Counted from the first letter of the stretch, positions 1 to 6,530 are shown. The stretch: 7,901 nucleotides of DNA from Gemmatimonadota bacterium (GCA_016794735.1 JAEUJK010000242.1:1-7901); one strand, 5' to 3'. The notes: generated by a model from the letters alone, not told the origin. Translations and numbers: made by a program.

Positions 1-1122
1 GTGCCTGACATGGACGCGAGCTTCGGCCGTGTCCCGATCAATCAGTCGCCGTCCTTCGGCGTCGCCGACATCGAGTACTTCGAAGTCTGCAAGCAGTACG
101 TCGGGGCCGTCGGACCGGCGGTGACGATCGACGTCTTCGTCGACCGCCCCAGCCTCCCGACCGACACGACCTTCCAGGTGACCCTCGCCAACGGCCAGTG
201 CCGCGACGTGTGGCTGCACGGCGGACAGGCCGAGACGGTCACGGTGACCGAGCAGCCCGTCGCCGGCTACACCACGTCGTTTGTCAAGGAAGTGAAGACC
301 CGCACCTCGTACACCGTCGACCCGGTGGCGAGTGGCAACAGCGCCAGCGGCGCCGTCAGCGGCCTCCCGGGTGAAGGCGCCCTCGTGCGCTTCATCAACA
401 CCGAGATCCCGCCGAGCGGCGAGCTGGGCAACTTCGTCTGGATCGACCTCAACAGCGACGGTCGCCAGGATCCGGGTGAGCCGGGCATCCCCGGCGTGAC
501 GGTGACGCTCTCCGGTGCCGCGAACGCGACCACCACGACGGACGCCAACGGCTACTACCTGTTCTCCGGTCTCTACGCGGGGGACTACACCGTGACCGTT
601 GGTGCTGGCATCCCGGCGGGGTACACCCCGACGACGTCGCTCGTTGGCACGCCGGACCTCGACAGCAATGGCAGCCCGGCCAACGTCACCCTGCCGACGA
701 ACTCCAGCAGCGACCTGACGATCGACTTCGGCTACGTGGCGCCGCCCCCGCCGCCGCCGGGCTGCACCTACACGCAGGGTTACTGGAAGAACCACTCCGC
801 CGCCGGCCCGGCGCCGTATGACGCCGGCTGGAAGAAGATCGGCGTCCTCGAGCACAACACGCCGTTCTTCAACTCGGGCATGACCTGGCTGGTCCTGTGG
901 AACACGCCCCCCAAGAAGGGCAACGTCTACATTCAGCTCGCGCACCAGTACATGGCCGCCAAGCTCAACGTCCTCAATGGCGCGAGTGCACCGGCGAACG
1001 TCCTGAGCGCGATCAGCACCGCCGAGACCTACTTCTCGACGGGCACGGGCAACATCACCGGCCTGGCGACGCTGCTCGACAACTACAACAACGGCCTTAT
1101 CGGACCGGGGCACTGCTCCTGA
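1..1122 (+). CDS. Secreted surface protein with SdrD_B-like domain and C-terminal TQGYWKNH domain (5' end missing)
   Basis: Probable extracellular or cell-surface protein of unknown ligand. The visible 373 residues have three parts. Residues about 20-135 form a beta-rich, prealbumin/SpaA-like module (phrases such as TVTVTEQPVAGYT and ALVRFINTE) with Cys30 and Cys67. Residues 141-246 form an SdrD_B-like domain that opens ELGNFVWIDLNSDGRQDPGE; its D149-N151-D153-D157-E160 pattern resembles a calcium-binding loop. A run of six prolines (248-253) leads into a C-terminal domain starting CTYTQGYWKNH (255-265) and ending at Cys372. The paired cysteines (30/67 and 255/372) could form disulfides, which would fit export. 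No signal peptide is visible and the reading frame is open at base 1, so the GTG at base 1 is probably an internal Val codon and the gene starts upstream. No C-terminal sorting signal or PEP-CTERM motif is seen. The stop is followed by a strong terminator. The domain reading is from motif recognition; the function is unknown. Confidence 0.8.
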   Translation: MPDMDASFGRVPINQSPSFGVADIEYFEVCKQYVGAVGPAVTIDVFVDRPSLPTDTTFQVTLANGQCRDVWLHGGQAETVTVTEQPVAGYTTSFVKEVKTRTSYTVDPVASGNSASGAVSGLPGEGALVRFINTEIPPSGELGNFVWIDLNSDGRQDPGEPGIPGVTVTLSGAANATTTTDANGYYLFSGLYAGDYTVTVGAGIPAGYTPTTSLVGTPDLDSNGSPANVTLPTNSSSDLTIDFGYVAPPPPPPGCTYTQGYWKNHSAAGPAPYDAGWKKIGVLEHNTPFFNSGMTWLVLWNTPPKKGNVYIQLAHQYMAAKLNVLNGASAPANVLSAISTAETYFSTGTGNITGLATLLDNYNNGLIGPGHCS

Positions 1123-1146
1123 TCCGCTGGCAAGAGGCAAGAAGAG

Positions 1147-1175
1147 GGGGGCTCGCTTCGGCGAGCCCCCTTTTT
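1147..1175 (+). terminator. Strong intrinsic terminator of the surface-protein gene
   Basis: A perfect 10-bp GC-rich stem (1147-1156 with 1161-1170) closes on the stable tetraloop TTCG and is followed at once by TTTTT (1171-1175). It lies 24 bases after the stop codon of the upstream gene, which is the classic layout of a Rho-independent terminator on the + strand. Confidence 0.93.
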
Positions 1176-1197
1176 CGTTGTTGCCATCGTGTCACGG

Positions 1198-1228
1198 AAA
1201 TGCAAAGGGGCCCCATGTCAGGGGCCCC
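1198..1228 (-). terminator. Intrinsic terminator of the small minus-strand gene
   Basis: Two copies of the self-complementary octamer GGGGCCCC (1207-1214 and 1221-1228) are separated by six bases and can pair as an 8-bp all-GC stem. Read on the - strand, the stem is followed by TTTGCATTT, and it sits 23 bases beyond the stop codon of the small minus-strand gene. The T tract is interrupted, so termination may be less efficient than at the facing + strand terminator. The two together insulate the convergent genes. Confidence 0.7.
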
Positions 1229-1251
1229 AACCTGTCATCCGGGTGACGCGC

Positions 1252-1395
1252 TTAACGCTTGCCGAACAGACCGGTGATGCGCGAGACCACGAACTGAACG
1301 GCCGCGACCACGCGGCGCCAGAACATCAGGAGGAAGCCCACCACCGCGGCGAACGCGGAGGCAAGGGGCATGAGGGCGTCGGGACCGATATACAT
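1252..1395 (-). CDS. 47-residue single-helix membrane protein with N-terminal YIGP motif
   Basis: A short frame on the - strand reads from ATG (1393-1395) to TAA (1252-1254). It gives a protein that starts MYIGPDALMPLA, continues with a hydrophobic helix (about residues 8-26, containing FAAVVGFLLMFW), then the basic pair RR (27-28), a second amphipathic or hydrophobic stretch (AAVQFVVSRI), and a basic end (GLFGKR). This is the design of a small inner-membrane protein with the charged tail in the cytoplasm. From memory, short proteins starting YIGPG occur beside envelope-polysaccharide and alkaline-phosphatase-like genes in several phyla; here the motif reads GPD. Support for a real gene comes from coherent GC-rich codon use, the membrane-protein composition, and a terminator just downstream on the same strand. 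The only SD-like sequence is GGAG, 12 bases before the ATG, which is further than ideal. No in-frame alternative start lies between this ATG and the candidate leader region. Function unknown. Confidence 0.7.
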   Translation of the reverse strand: MYIGPDALMPLASAFAAVVGFLLMFWRRVVAAVQFVVSRITGLFGKR

Positions 1396-1713
1396 GTGAC
1401 TCGCTGGCTCCGTTCGGGACCTGGGTTCTGGTGACTAGCTTACGCTAACCACCCCTTAAACGTCTATGTGGCGATTAGGCAACGCCACTTGTCGATGGTC
1501 TCGTTCCTGCAAGAACGGGACTCAAGTTTTTTTCGCCTGGCCGATCCGGTCGAATCCCGCTCTACACGTCCGCCCTTTGCCTACACAACTACCCGGTCGC
1601 CCAGCGCGATGCCCACGACTGTTCATGGTGATGCGGCCGCGCGCCGCGTCGCCGCTGGTCGTGGGTCAAGCTGACCGGTCGTTCGGCAAGGGCGGTGACT
1701 TCCCGGCTCGCGC
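1396..1713. other. Intergenic region between divergent genes, with structured segment but no gene seen
   Basis: This stretch separates the start of the small minus-strand gene from the start of the DASS transporter, so it should contain promoters for both directions. I could not pick a convincing -35/-10 pair for either. The left half is less GC-rich than the surrounding genes, as expected of regulatory DNA, and holds the two hairpins and T7 run annotated separately at 1468-1533. The right half (about 1534-1713) is GC-rich, and I see only a small 5-bp hairpin (GGTCA-AGC-TGACC, around 1665-1677). No frame here has recognisable protein content. Confidence 0.6.
1468..1533 (+). ncRNA. Two-hairpin element ending in T7: candidate terminator/attenuator or small RNA
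   Basis: Hairpin 1 is a perfect 6-bp stem, GTGGCG (1468-1473) with CGCCAC (1483-1488), around a 9-base loop that contains TTAGGC. Hairpin 2 is a 9-bp stem (1498-1506 with 1513-1521, one G-T wobble) with loop CTGCAA. After five bases comes TTTTTTT (1527-1533). ACTTG (1487-1491) can pair with CAAGT (1523-1527), extending hairpin 2 up to the T run. That extension uses two bases of hairpin 1, so the two folds compete slightly. The layout resembles an intrinsic terminator in an attenuated leader, or the 3' end of a short RNA. The transporter start lies 180 bases downstream, and no riboswitch consensus is recognised. Whether it is transcribed is unknown. Confidence 0.4.
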
Positions 1714-3234
1714 GTGACCGAACCCCGTGGAGCGCCCGGACCGGAGCGGCGCGCTAATCGCCCGGCCTTCAAGTGGCCGGAAGAGCGCCGCAGATCCACG
1801 CCGACGGCGCAGCCGGAAACGCCACGTGGGATCAGCTGGGAAACGTGGGGGCAGCGCATCGGGGTTGGAATCGGCGTACTCGCGGCCGGCCTGATCCTCG
1901 TCGCACCGGGTGGCGCCGGGCTGAGCCCCGAGGCCCGCAAGGCATTCGCCGTGTTCGTGTTGTGCACGGCACTGTGGGTGACCAACGCGATGCCGTATGG
2001 GATCACGGCGCTCCTCGCGGTCGCGTCGCTCGGGCTTTCGGGCGCCCTCAAGCCCTCGGAGGCGTACGCGGCTTTCGGCAGCTCCGCGATTTTCTTCCTG
2101 ATCGGGATCTTCCTGATTGGAGGAGCGCTCACGGAAACGGGGCTTTCGAAACGCATGGCGCTCCTGCTGCTGCGGCGGTTCGAGGGATCGCCTTTTCGGT
2201 TCGCGATGGGGCTCATGCTCACCGGCGCCTTTGCCACGATGTGGATGCCCAACCAGGCGACGACGGCGATGCTCTACCCGATCGCCATGGAGGTCTCCGG
2301 CGCGCTGCGCCTGCGCCCTAAAGAGAGTGAGTATGGCAAGTTGATCTTCTTCTCGATGGCGTGGGGCGCCATGGTTGGCGGGAACCTCACGTTCCTCGGC
2401 AGCTCGCGCGCCGCCCTTGCGCTGGGCATGTTGCAGCGGAACAGCGGGCTCGGGATCTCCTTCACGCAGTGGCTGACCGCGTCATTCCCGGTCGTCCTGC
2501 TGGGGCTCCTGACCATGCCCCTCATCCTTCGCTACATGCTCAAGCCCGAGGCGGTGGAGTTCGAGTCGGGCCGACGCGTGCTCGAGCGCGCCGTGAGCGA
2601 GCTTGGGCCGATGCGCCGACCGCAGTACCTCTCACTCGCGATCATCCTCCTCACCATCTTGGCGTGGGTGACCGTGGGCGGCCGTCGCGTCGACCTCGCA
2701 GTGATCGCGCTGTTCGGTGCGGTGTCCCTCTTCGCGACGCAGGTGCTGACCTGGGAACGCGCGGAGCGACATGTCTACTGGAACATCGTGTTGATGTACG
2801 GGGGCGCCATAGCGCTCGGGGTTGCCCTCGAGCGGACCGGTGCGACGCGGTGGCTGCTCGACGCGCTCTTCAGCGACACCCTGCAGCACCTGTCGCCATA
2901 CGTGGCCATCCTTGGTGCAGGGCTCCTGGCACTACTCCTTTCGGAAGTCATGTCGAACGCCGCAGCGCTCGCGGTCGTGTTGCCGCTCGCCTTTACCGTC
3001 GGCGCGGACGCAGGTGCGTCGCCGGTGGCGATGGTGCTGGCGACGAGCTTCGGGGCAGGACTCGACTTCATCTTCCCGATGAGCACGGCGCCCAACACCA
3101 TCATCTTTGCCTCCGGATACCTCCGCACGTCGGACTTCGTCCGCCTCGGCACGGCCATGACCGTGGCGTCGGTCGCCATCCTTGCCTTGGTCATCCGGTT
3201 TTGGTGGCCCGTCATCGGACTGATCAGCCCCTAG
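1714..3234 (+). CDS. DASS/SLC13-family anion permease
   Basis: A 506-residue polytopic inner-membrane protein of the divalent anion:sodium symporter (DASS, SLC13/CitT-like) family. Known members import sulfate or di- and tricarboxylates, usually with Na+. About 45 charged, Pro/Arg-rich cytoplasmic residues precede the first membrane segment (about 49-65). Family landmarks follow: VTNAMPYGITALL after the second segment, the first substrate/Na+ loop MWMPNQATTAML (N180), the second loop EVMSNAAALAVVLPL (S414-N415), and the C-terminal signature PMSTAPNT (455-462) followed by SGYLRTSDFVRLG. The usual Ser-Asn-Thr triads are altered: Pro-Asn-Gln in the first and Ser-Asn-Ala in the second. Substrate therefore cannot be read off. 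Sulfate is suggested only by the APS kinase downstream. GTG 1714 is chosen because an in-frame TGA lies just upstream (1696-1698) and no alternative start precedes the first helix; no good SD is seen. A terminator-like hairpin overlaps its stop codon. Confidence 0.88.
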   Translation: MTEPRGAPGPERRANRPAFKWPEERRRSTPTAQPETPRGISWETWGQRIGVGIGVLAAGLILVAPGGAGLSPEARKAFAVFVLCTALWVTNAMPYGITALLAVASLGLSGALKPSEAYAAFGSSAIFFLIGIFLIGGALTETGLSKRMALLLLRRFEGSPFRFAMGLMLTGAFATMWMPNQATTAMLYPIAMEVSGALRLRPKESEYGKLIFFSMAWGAMVGGNLTFLGSSRAALALGMLQRNSGLGISFTQWLTASFPVVLLGLLTMPLILRYMLKPEAVEFESGRRVLERAVSELGPMRRPQYLSLAIILLTILAWVTVGGRRVDLAVIALFGAVSLFATQVLTWERAERHVYWNIVLMYGGAIALGVALERTGATRWLLDALFSDTLQHLSPYVAILGAGLLALLLSEVMSNAAALAVVLPLAFTVGADAGASPVAMVLATSFGAGLDFIFPMSTAPNTIIFASGYLRTSDFVRLGTAMTVASVAILALVIRFWWPVIGLISP

Positions 3235-3250
3235 CGGCTTCGCTAGTTTT
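3231..3250 (+). terminator. Short hairpin with T4 tail overlapping the transporter stop codon
   Basis: CTAGCG (3231-3236) pairs with CGCTAG (3241-3246) around the loop GCTT and is followed by TTTT (3247-3250). The TAG stop codon lies inside the left arm. The stem is only 6 bp and the T run is short, so this is a weak terminator or attenuator at best. It may lower read-through from the transporter gene into the kinase gene 28 bases later. Confidence 0.45.
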
Positions 3251-3277
3251 CTCGGGCAACCCCCTTCCCCTGATGCC

Positions 3278-3880
3278 GTGAACCTCAAGGGCGCGACCAT
3301 CTGGTTTACTGGCCTTCCTTCGTCCGGGAAGAGCACCATCGCCCGCGAGGTGTACCAGCGCCTGCACGATGGCGGGTGTGCGGTCGAGCTGCTGGACGGC
3401 GCTGAGGTCCGGGAAAGCCTCTCGCGTGGCCTCGGGTTCTCGCGCGAAGACCGGGAGGAAAACGTCCGGCGGATCGGGTTCGTGGCCAAGCTGTTGTCGC
3501 GCAACGGCGTCATCGCCATTTGCGCTGCGGTGTCGCCCTTCCGCAGCACCCGGGAGGAGGTTCGTGGCAACACCGCGAACTTCGTCGAGGTCTATGTGGA
3601 GTGCCCGGTGGAGGTCGCGGAGGCCCGCGACACGGACGGCATGTACGCCCGGGCGCGGCGAGGGGAGCTCCCGGATTTCACCGGGGTAACCGGACCGTAC
3701 GAGGCGCCGCTCGCCCCCGAAGTACACATCAATTCGGCGACGGAAAGCCTCGACCAGGGGGCGTGGAAGGTGATCCGGACCCTGGAGATCCTGGGGATCG
3801 TGAGCCGTGCCGGGAGCGAGGGGGCTGACCAGGGGGAAGACTCGCTGCGGAAGCGGCTCGCCGGGCTGGGCTACATCTAG
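3278..3880 (+). CDS. cysC: Adenylylsulfate kinase (APS kinase)
   Basis: Cytoplasmic enzyme that phosphorylates adenosine 5'-phosphosulfate with ATP to give PAPS, which serves sulfate reduction or acts as donor for sulfotransferases. The 200-residue product is a full-length stand-alone CysC. It shows WFTGLPSSGKST (Walker A, Gly12-Thr20), LDGAEVRESL (38-48), GLGFSREDREENVRRIGFVAKL (family core, 51-72), SPFR (86-89), and the substrate-lid region around DFTGVTGPYEAPL. The DGD motif of many family members is DGAE here, a variant I believe occurs in other stand-alone CysC proteins. Between the last core helix and the usual ending GLGYI there are about 20 extra, mostly polar residues (GIVSRAGSEGADQGEDSLRKR). 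GTG 3278 places MNLKGATIWFTG exactly where CysC proteins begin, but no SD precedes it; the upstream sequence is C-rich. No sulfate adenylyltransferase (CysD/CysN or Sat) gene is seen in the window, so APS must come from elsewhere. Confidence 0.95.
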   Translation: MNLKGATIWFTGLPSSGKSTIAREVYQRLHDGGCAVELLDGAEVRESLSRGLGFSREDREENVRRIGFVAKLLSRNGVIAICAAVSPFRSTREEVRGNTANFVEVYVECPVEVAEARDTDGMYARARRGELPDFTGVTGPYEAPLAPEVHINSATESLDQGAWKVIRTLEILGIVSRAGSEGADQGEDSLRKRLAGLGYI

Positions 3881-3893
3881 GGCTCCCGTTGGT

Positions 3894-3917
3894 GACGCCC
3901 GGCACGTTCGGGGCGTC
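3894..3917. repeat. Inverted repeat downstream of cysC
   Basis: GACGCCC (3894-3900) and GGGCGTC (3911-3917) form a perfect 7-bp stem with a 10-base loop, 14 bases after the cysC stop. No T run follows on either strand, so it is not a typical intrinsic terminator. It could be an mRNA 3' stabiliser or a weak pause site. Only the symmetry is seen; a role is not established. Confidence 0.35.
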
Positions 3918-3946
3918 CAAGCGTATGTGGAGTAAGAAGTTGCGCA

Positions 3947-3976
3947 TTGCCCAGCTGTTCCCGCGCAGGGTATCGT
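3947..3976 (+). promoter_or_regulatory. Weak candidate sigma-70-type promoter for the polysaccharide genes
   Basis: TTGCCC (3947-3952) and TATCGT (3971-3976) each match the -35 and -10 consensus at four of six bases, with an 18-base spacer. They lie in the only sizeable gap before the three-gene run that starts at 4029. Transcription would begin near 3983 and leave a leader of about 45 bases. Matches of this quality occur by chance, so this is a suggestion only. Confidence 0.3.
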
Positions 3977-4028
3977 TCTTGCACTCGCCGGTATTGCTCG
4001 CGCGTACCGCCCCGACACTGTTTTTCCC

Positions 4029-5402
4029 GTGACTGCCGCCGCAATTCCCAGCCCTCGTCCGCTGCCACTGCGTTACCCGCAGGCGCTGGCGTATTGCGTA
4101 GCGGCGTACTTCCTGATCGCTCTCGGCCGCGCGCACGAGATCATCCCGCAGCTCCAGCCGCTGCGACTCGGCATCCTGGGTGCGCTGGTGACGGCGTTCA
4201 TGGCGTTCCGGTACTTCCGGCGCTCCGACTTCGACGCCCTGTTGTCGACGACCCCGGGCAAGGGGCTGATCCTCGCGACGGTGTTTGCGGCGTTGACGAT
4301 CCCCACGGGGATCTGGCCGAAGGCGAGCTTCGACTACCTGGTCAAGGTGCACTACAACGCGCTGCTCGTGTTCACGTGCGCGGCGCTGGCGTTCATGGAT
4401 CGACGGACGATGCGCTGGATCGTCCTGCTCCTCGTCATCGACGTCATGCTGGCAGGTGCCGCATCGATCCGCGCGCCCGCCGGGCGCTTCGAGATCGGGA
4501 GCACCTACGACGCCAACGAGACCGCTTCGTTCTTCGTCATGTGCATCCCGTGGGGCATCTACCTGCTGGTCACCGAGAAGGGATGGCCGCGGTGGGTGGG
4601 ACTGGCGGCCATTCCCATGTGCCTGATCGGCGTGCTCAAGACCGGTTCGCGTGGCGGCTTGCTGGGCGTGGCGGCGATGATCCCGTTCCTGGTCTACCTG
4701 TCCCCGCCGAAGAAGCGTGGGCCGTTCATCCTCGCAGTGATCGTCGGGGGACTGGGGACCATGTTGTCGATGGGTGAACAGGCGACGTACCGGTTGCTCA
4801 AGTCCTTCGACACGCAGGAGTACAACTACACGACGGAAGACGGTCGCGTCGAGGTGTGGAAGCGCGGGCTCGGGTATATCGCCCATGCCCCATTGCAGGG
4901 CGTGGGGATGGACGGGTTCGGCTACAAGGAGTTGGCGTCGAAGACCGACAAGGGCTTTGGCGTGCGCCAGACCGCGGCGCACAACATGTACATCCAGGTG
5001 GCGGCCGAACTCGGCCTCATCGGCTTTGCCGGCTTCCTCGCGATGTTGTTCGGCGGGTTGCAGATCGCCGGCAAGGTGCGGGTGCGGATGAAACGACAGT
5101 TCGAGGCCAACCACGACCCGGAGGCGTTTCGCGAGATGCTTCGCGCGGCCATGGCGCAGGTCTCGCTGTACTCGCTCATGTGCACCGGGTTCTTCCTCTC
5201 GATCGGGTACTCCTCGATGCTGTATTTCGCCGTCGGGGCGGCCTGCGGGCAGTGGTTAGGCAATCGCTCGTATGGCTTCGGGTCCGGCCCGACCCCGGAG
5301 CCACGGCCCGGACAGCGACCGGTGCGCGGCATGCGCGGCTGGCGAACGGCGCGACCCATCCCGGCAGCGGGGATGACGGCGAGCCGGTTCTCGCAATCCT
5401 GA
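4029..5402 (+). CDS. O-antigen polymerase/ligase-family membrane protein (Wzy_C domain)
   Basis: A 457-residue polytopic inner-membrane protein of the O-antigen ligase/polymerase superfamily. Such proteins join lipid-linked repeat units into a chain (Wzy-like) or transfer a glycan chain onto an acceptor (WaaL-like) on the periplasmic side. About ten or more hydrophobic segments span residues 18 to 430. The Wzy_C landmarks are TGSRGG (R208), the start of a large external loop, a DGRVEVWKRGL motif (R273) followed by HAPLQGVGMDGFGY, then AAHNMYIQVAAELGLIG (H318), the conserved end of the loop. A Pro/Arg-rich, probably disordered tail of about 45 residues follows the last helix. GTG 4029 is the only plausible start after an in-frame stop at 3933-3935; no SD is visible. 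The glycosyltransferase gene begins in the same frame after TGA-CAC, so the pair is probably co-translated. Polymerase and ligase cannot be told apart from sequence. Confidence 0.88.
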   Translation: MTAAAIPSPRPLPLRYPQALAYCVAAYFLIALGRAHEIIPQLQPLRLGILGALVTAFMAFRYFRRSDFDALLSTTPGKGLILATVFAALTIPTGIWPKASFDYLVKVHYNALLVFTCAALAFMDRRTMRWIVLLLVIDVMLAGAASIRAPAGRFEIGSTYDANETASFFVMCIPWGIYLLVTEKGWPRWVGLAAIPMCLIGVLKTGSRGGLLGVAAMIPFLVYLSPPKKRGPFILAVIVGGLGTMLSMGEQATYRLLKSFDTQEYNYTTEDGRVEVWKRGLGYIAHAPLQGVGMDGFGYKELASKTDKGFGVRQTAAHNMYIQVAAELGLIGFAGFLAMLFGGLQIAGKVRVRMKRQFEANHDPEAFREMLRAAMAQVSLYSLMCTGFFLSIGYSSMLYFAVGAACGQWLGNRSYGFGSGPTPEPRPGQRPVRGMRGWRTARPIPAAGMTASRFSQS

Positions 5403-5405
5403 CAC

Positions 5406-6524
5406 GTGGCCGATTCCCCACCGAGCGTCGTCCAGGTCGTCCTCGAAGCCGGCCGTGGCGGCCTGGAAACGATGTGCGCGGACCTGGCGATCGCGCTGGC
5501 CGCGCGTGGGGTGCGATCCTCGGTGATCGGGCTCGATGCCGGCGGTGAGCTCGAGGGACGCCTGCGCGACCACGGCGTCGCGTTCACCTCGCTGGGCGGC
5601 CGCCGCATGCGATCGCCGTCGTACTACGGGCGCGTGGCGGGGGTACTGCGCGACGCGCGCGCCACGGCGGTGCACACGCACGGATTCGCCCCGTTGCTGT
5701 ACGGCGCGCTGGCCCGCCCGCTCGCCGGCTTTCCGCGGTTGGTGCACACCGAACACTCCATCGAGTACCTGCTGGAGCGCCCCGCCTTGCGCCTGGCCCT
5801 CCGCGGGCTGGCGTGGTCCGTCGACACCTTTGCCGTGTTAGGCGACCGGATGTACGGCTACTACGCCACCCTCGGGATCGCGCCGCGGCGACTGAAGGTC
5901 ATTCCCAACGGGGTGGCCCTGCTGCCGCCAACCACACCCGAGCGCCGGGCCGAGGCGCGGGCGCGCCTGGGGGTGTCGCAGCCGTTCGTGGTGGCCACCG
6001 TGGGTCGCCTGGCGCCAGAGAAGAACTTCCCGCTCCTCATCGACGCCTTTGCCTCGGCCTACGCGGCCGACCCGGACACGGCGCTCGTCTTCATTGGCGA
6101 CGGCAGCGAGGCCGCGGGGCTCCGTGCGCGTGCGGCGGAGCGTGGCCTGGGGGATCGCGTCCACTTCCTCGGCTGGCGGAAGGATGTTGCGCAGTTGTTG
6201 CCTGGCCTCGACGTGTTTGCCCTCTCGTCGTTCTCGGAAGGGCTGCCGATGGCGATGCTCGAGGCGATGAGTGCGAGCGTCCCGGTGGTGAGCACCGCCG
6301 TGGGCGACATCCCGAACGTGGTTCGCGATGGGGTGAACGGCTGGCTCGTCCCGCCCGAAGACGGTGTCGCGATGGCGGCGGCGTTCGCGGCGCTGCGTCG
6401 CGACCCGGCCCGCGCCGAGGCGCTGGGACGTGCGGGACAGCAGGCGGTCACGGCGACCTACAGCCGTGATGCCATGGTGGATGCCTATTGCCGCGCGTAT
6501 GGCTTCGCGCCTTCCGCCGGGTAG
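5406..6524 (+). CDS. GT4-family glycosyltransferase
   Basis: A 372-residue, GT-B-fold retaining glycosyltransferase, probably at the inner face of the cytoplasmic membrane, adding a sugar from a nucleotide donor to a growing lipid-linked glycan. The N-terminal acceptor domain opens with VVQVVLEAGRGGLETM, whose Gly-rich loop (16-21) is typical of GT4. HTHGFAPLLYG and HTEHSIEY follow. The linker VIPNGV leads into the donor domain, GRLAPEKNFPLLIDAF, where R201 and K206 are the usual contacts to the donor diphosphate. Next come FLGWRKDVAQLL and the EX7E motif SEGLPMAMLEAM (E278 and E286). The length is normal for the family. It starts three bases after the upstream stop, in the same frame, and ends six bases before the next gene, so translation is probably coupled. 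GTG 5406 is the first possible start after the TGA; there is no SD. Donor and acceptor sugars cannot be read from the sequence. Confidence 0.93.
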   Translation: MADSPPSVVQVVLEAGRGGLETMCADLAIALAARGVRSSVIGLDAGGELEGRLRDHGVAFTSLGGRRMRSPSYYGRVAGVLRDARATAVHTHGFAPLLYGALARPLAGFPRLVHTEHSIEYLLERPALRLALRGLAWSVDTFAVLGDRMYGYYATLGIAPRRLKVIPNGVALLPPTTPERRAEARARLGVSQPFVVATVGRLAPEKNFPLLIDAFASAYAADPDTALVFIGDGSEAAGLRARAAERGLGDRVHFLGWRKDVAQLLPGLDVFALSSFSEGLPMAMLEAMSASVPVVSTAVGDIPNVVRDGVNGWLVPPEDGVAMAAAFAALRRDPARAEALGRAGQQAVTATYSRDAMVDAYCRAYGFAPSAG

Positions 6525-6530
6525 CGCCGC

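Noticed and set aside
1207..1228. Repeated GGGGCCCC octamer as a CRISPR-like or mobile-element repeat
   Set aside because: There are only two copies, with a 6-base gap and no spacers or flanking duplication. A terminator stem explains it.
1189..1434. Short + strand frame over the small minus-strand gene
   Set aside because: It would have to start between the two terminators, has a strongly polar composition without motifs, and is antisense to a coherent membrane protein.
1475..1480. TTAGGC as a telomere-type repeat
   Set aside because: The copies are single and far apart, never in tandem, and the DNA is clearly bacterial.
1466..1717. Short + strand frames in the intergenic region before the transporter
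   Set aside because: They run through hairpins and a T7 run, have no SD, and have erratic composition. The region reads better as non-coding.
3273..3281. Mini-ORF ATG-CCG-TGA overlapping the cysC start codon
   Set aside because: It is a two-codon frame without SD that could arise by chance. The CysC N-terminus fits GTG 3278 well.
3224..4018. Open frame of 264 codons on the - strand opposite cysC
   Set aside because: It mirrors the conserved CysC coding sequence and shows no motifs of its own.
3729..5114. Open frame of 461 codons on the - strand opposite cysC and the wzy-like gene
   Set aside because: It has low-complexity His/Arg/Asp composition and no recognisable domain, and it overlaps two well-supported + strand genes.
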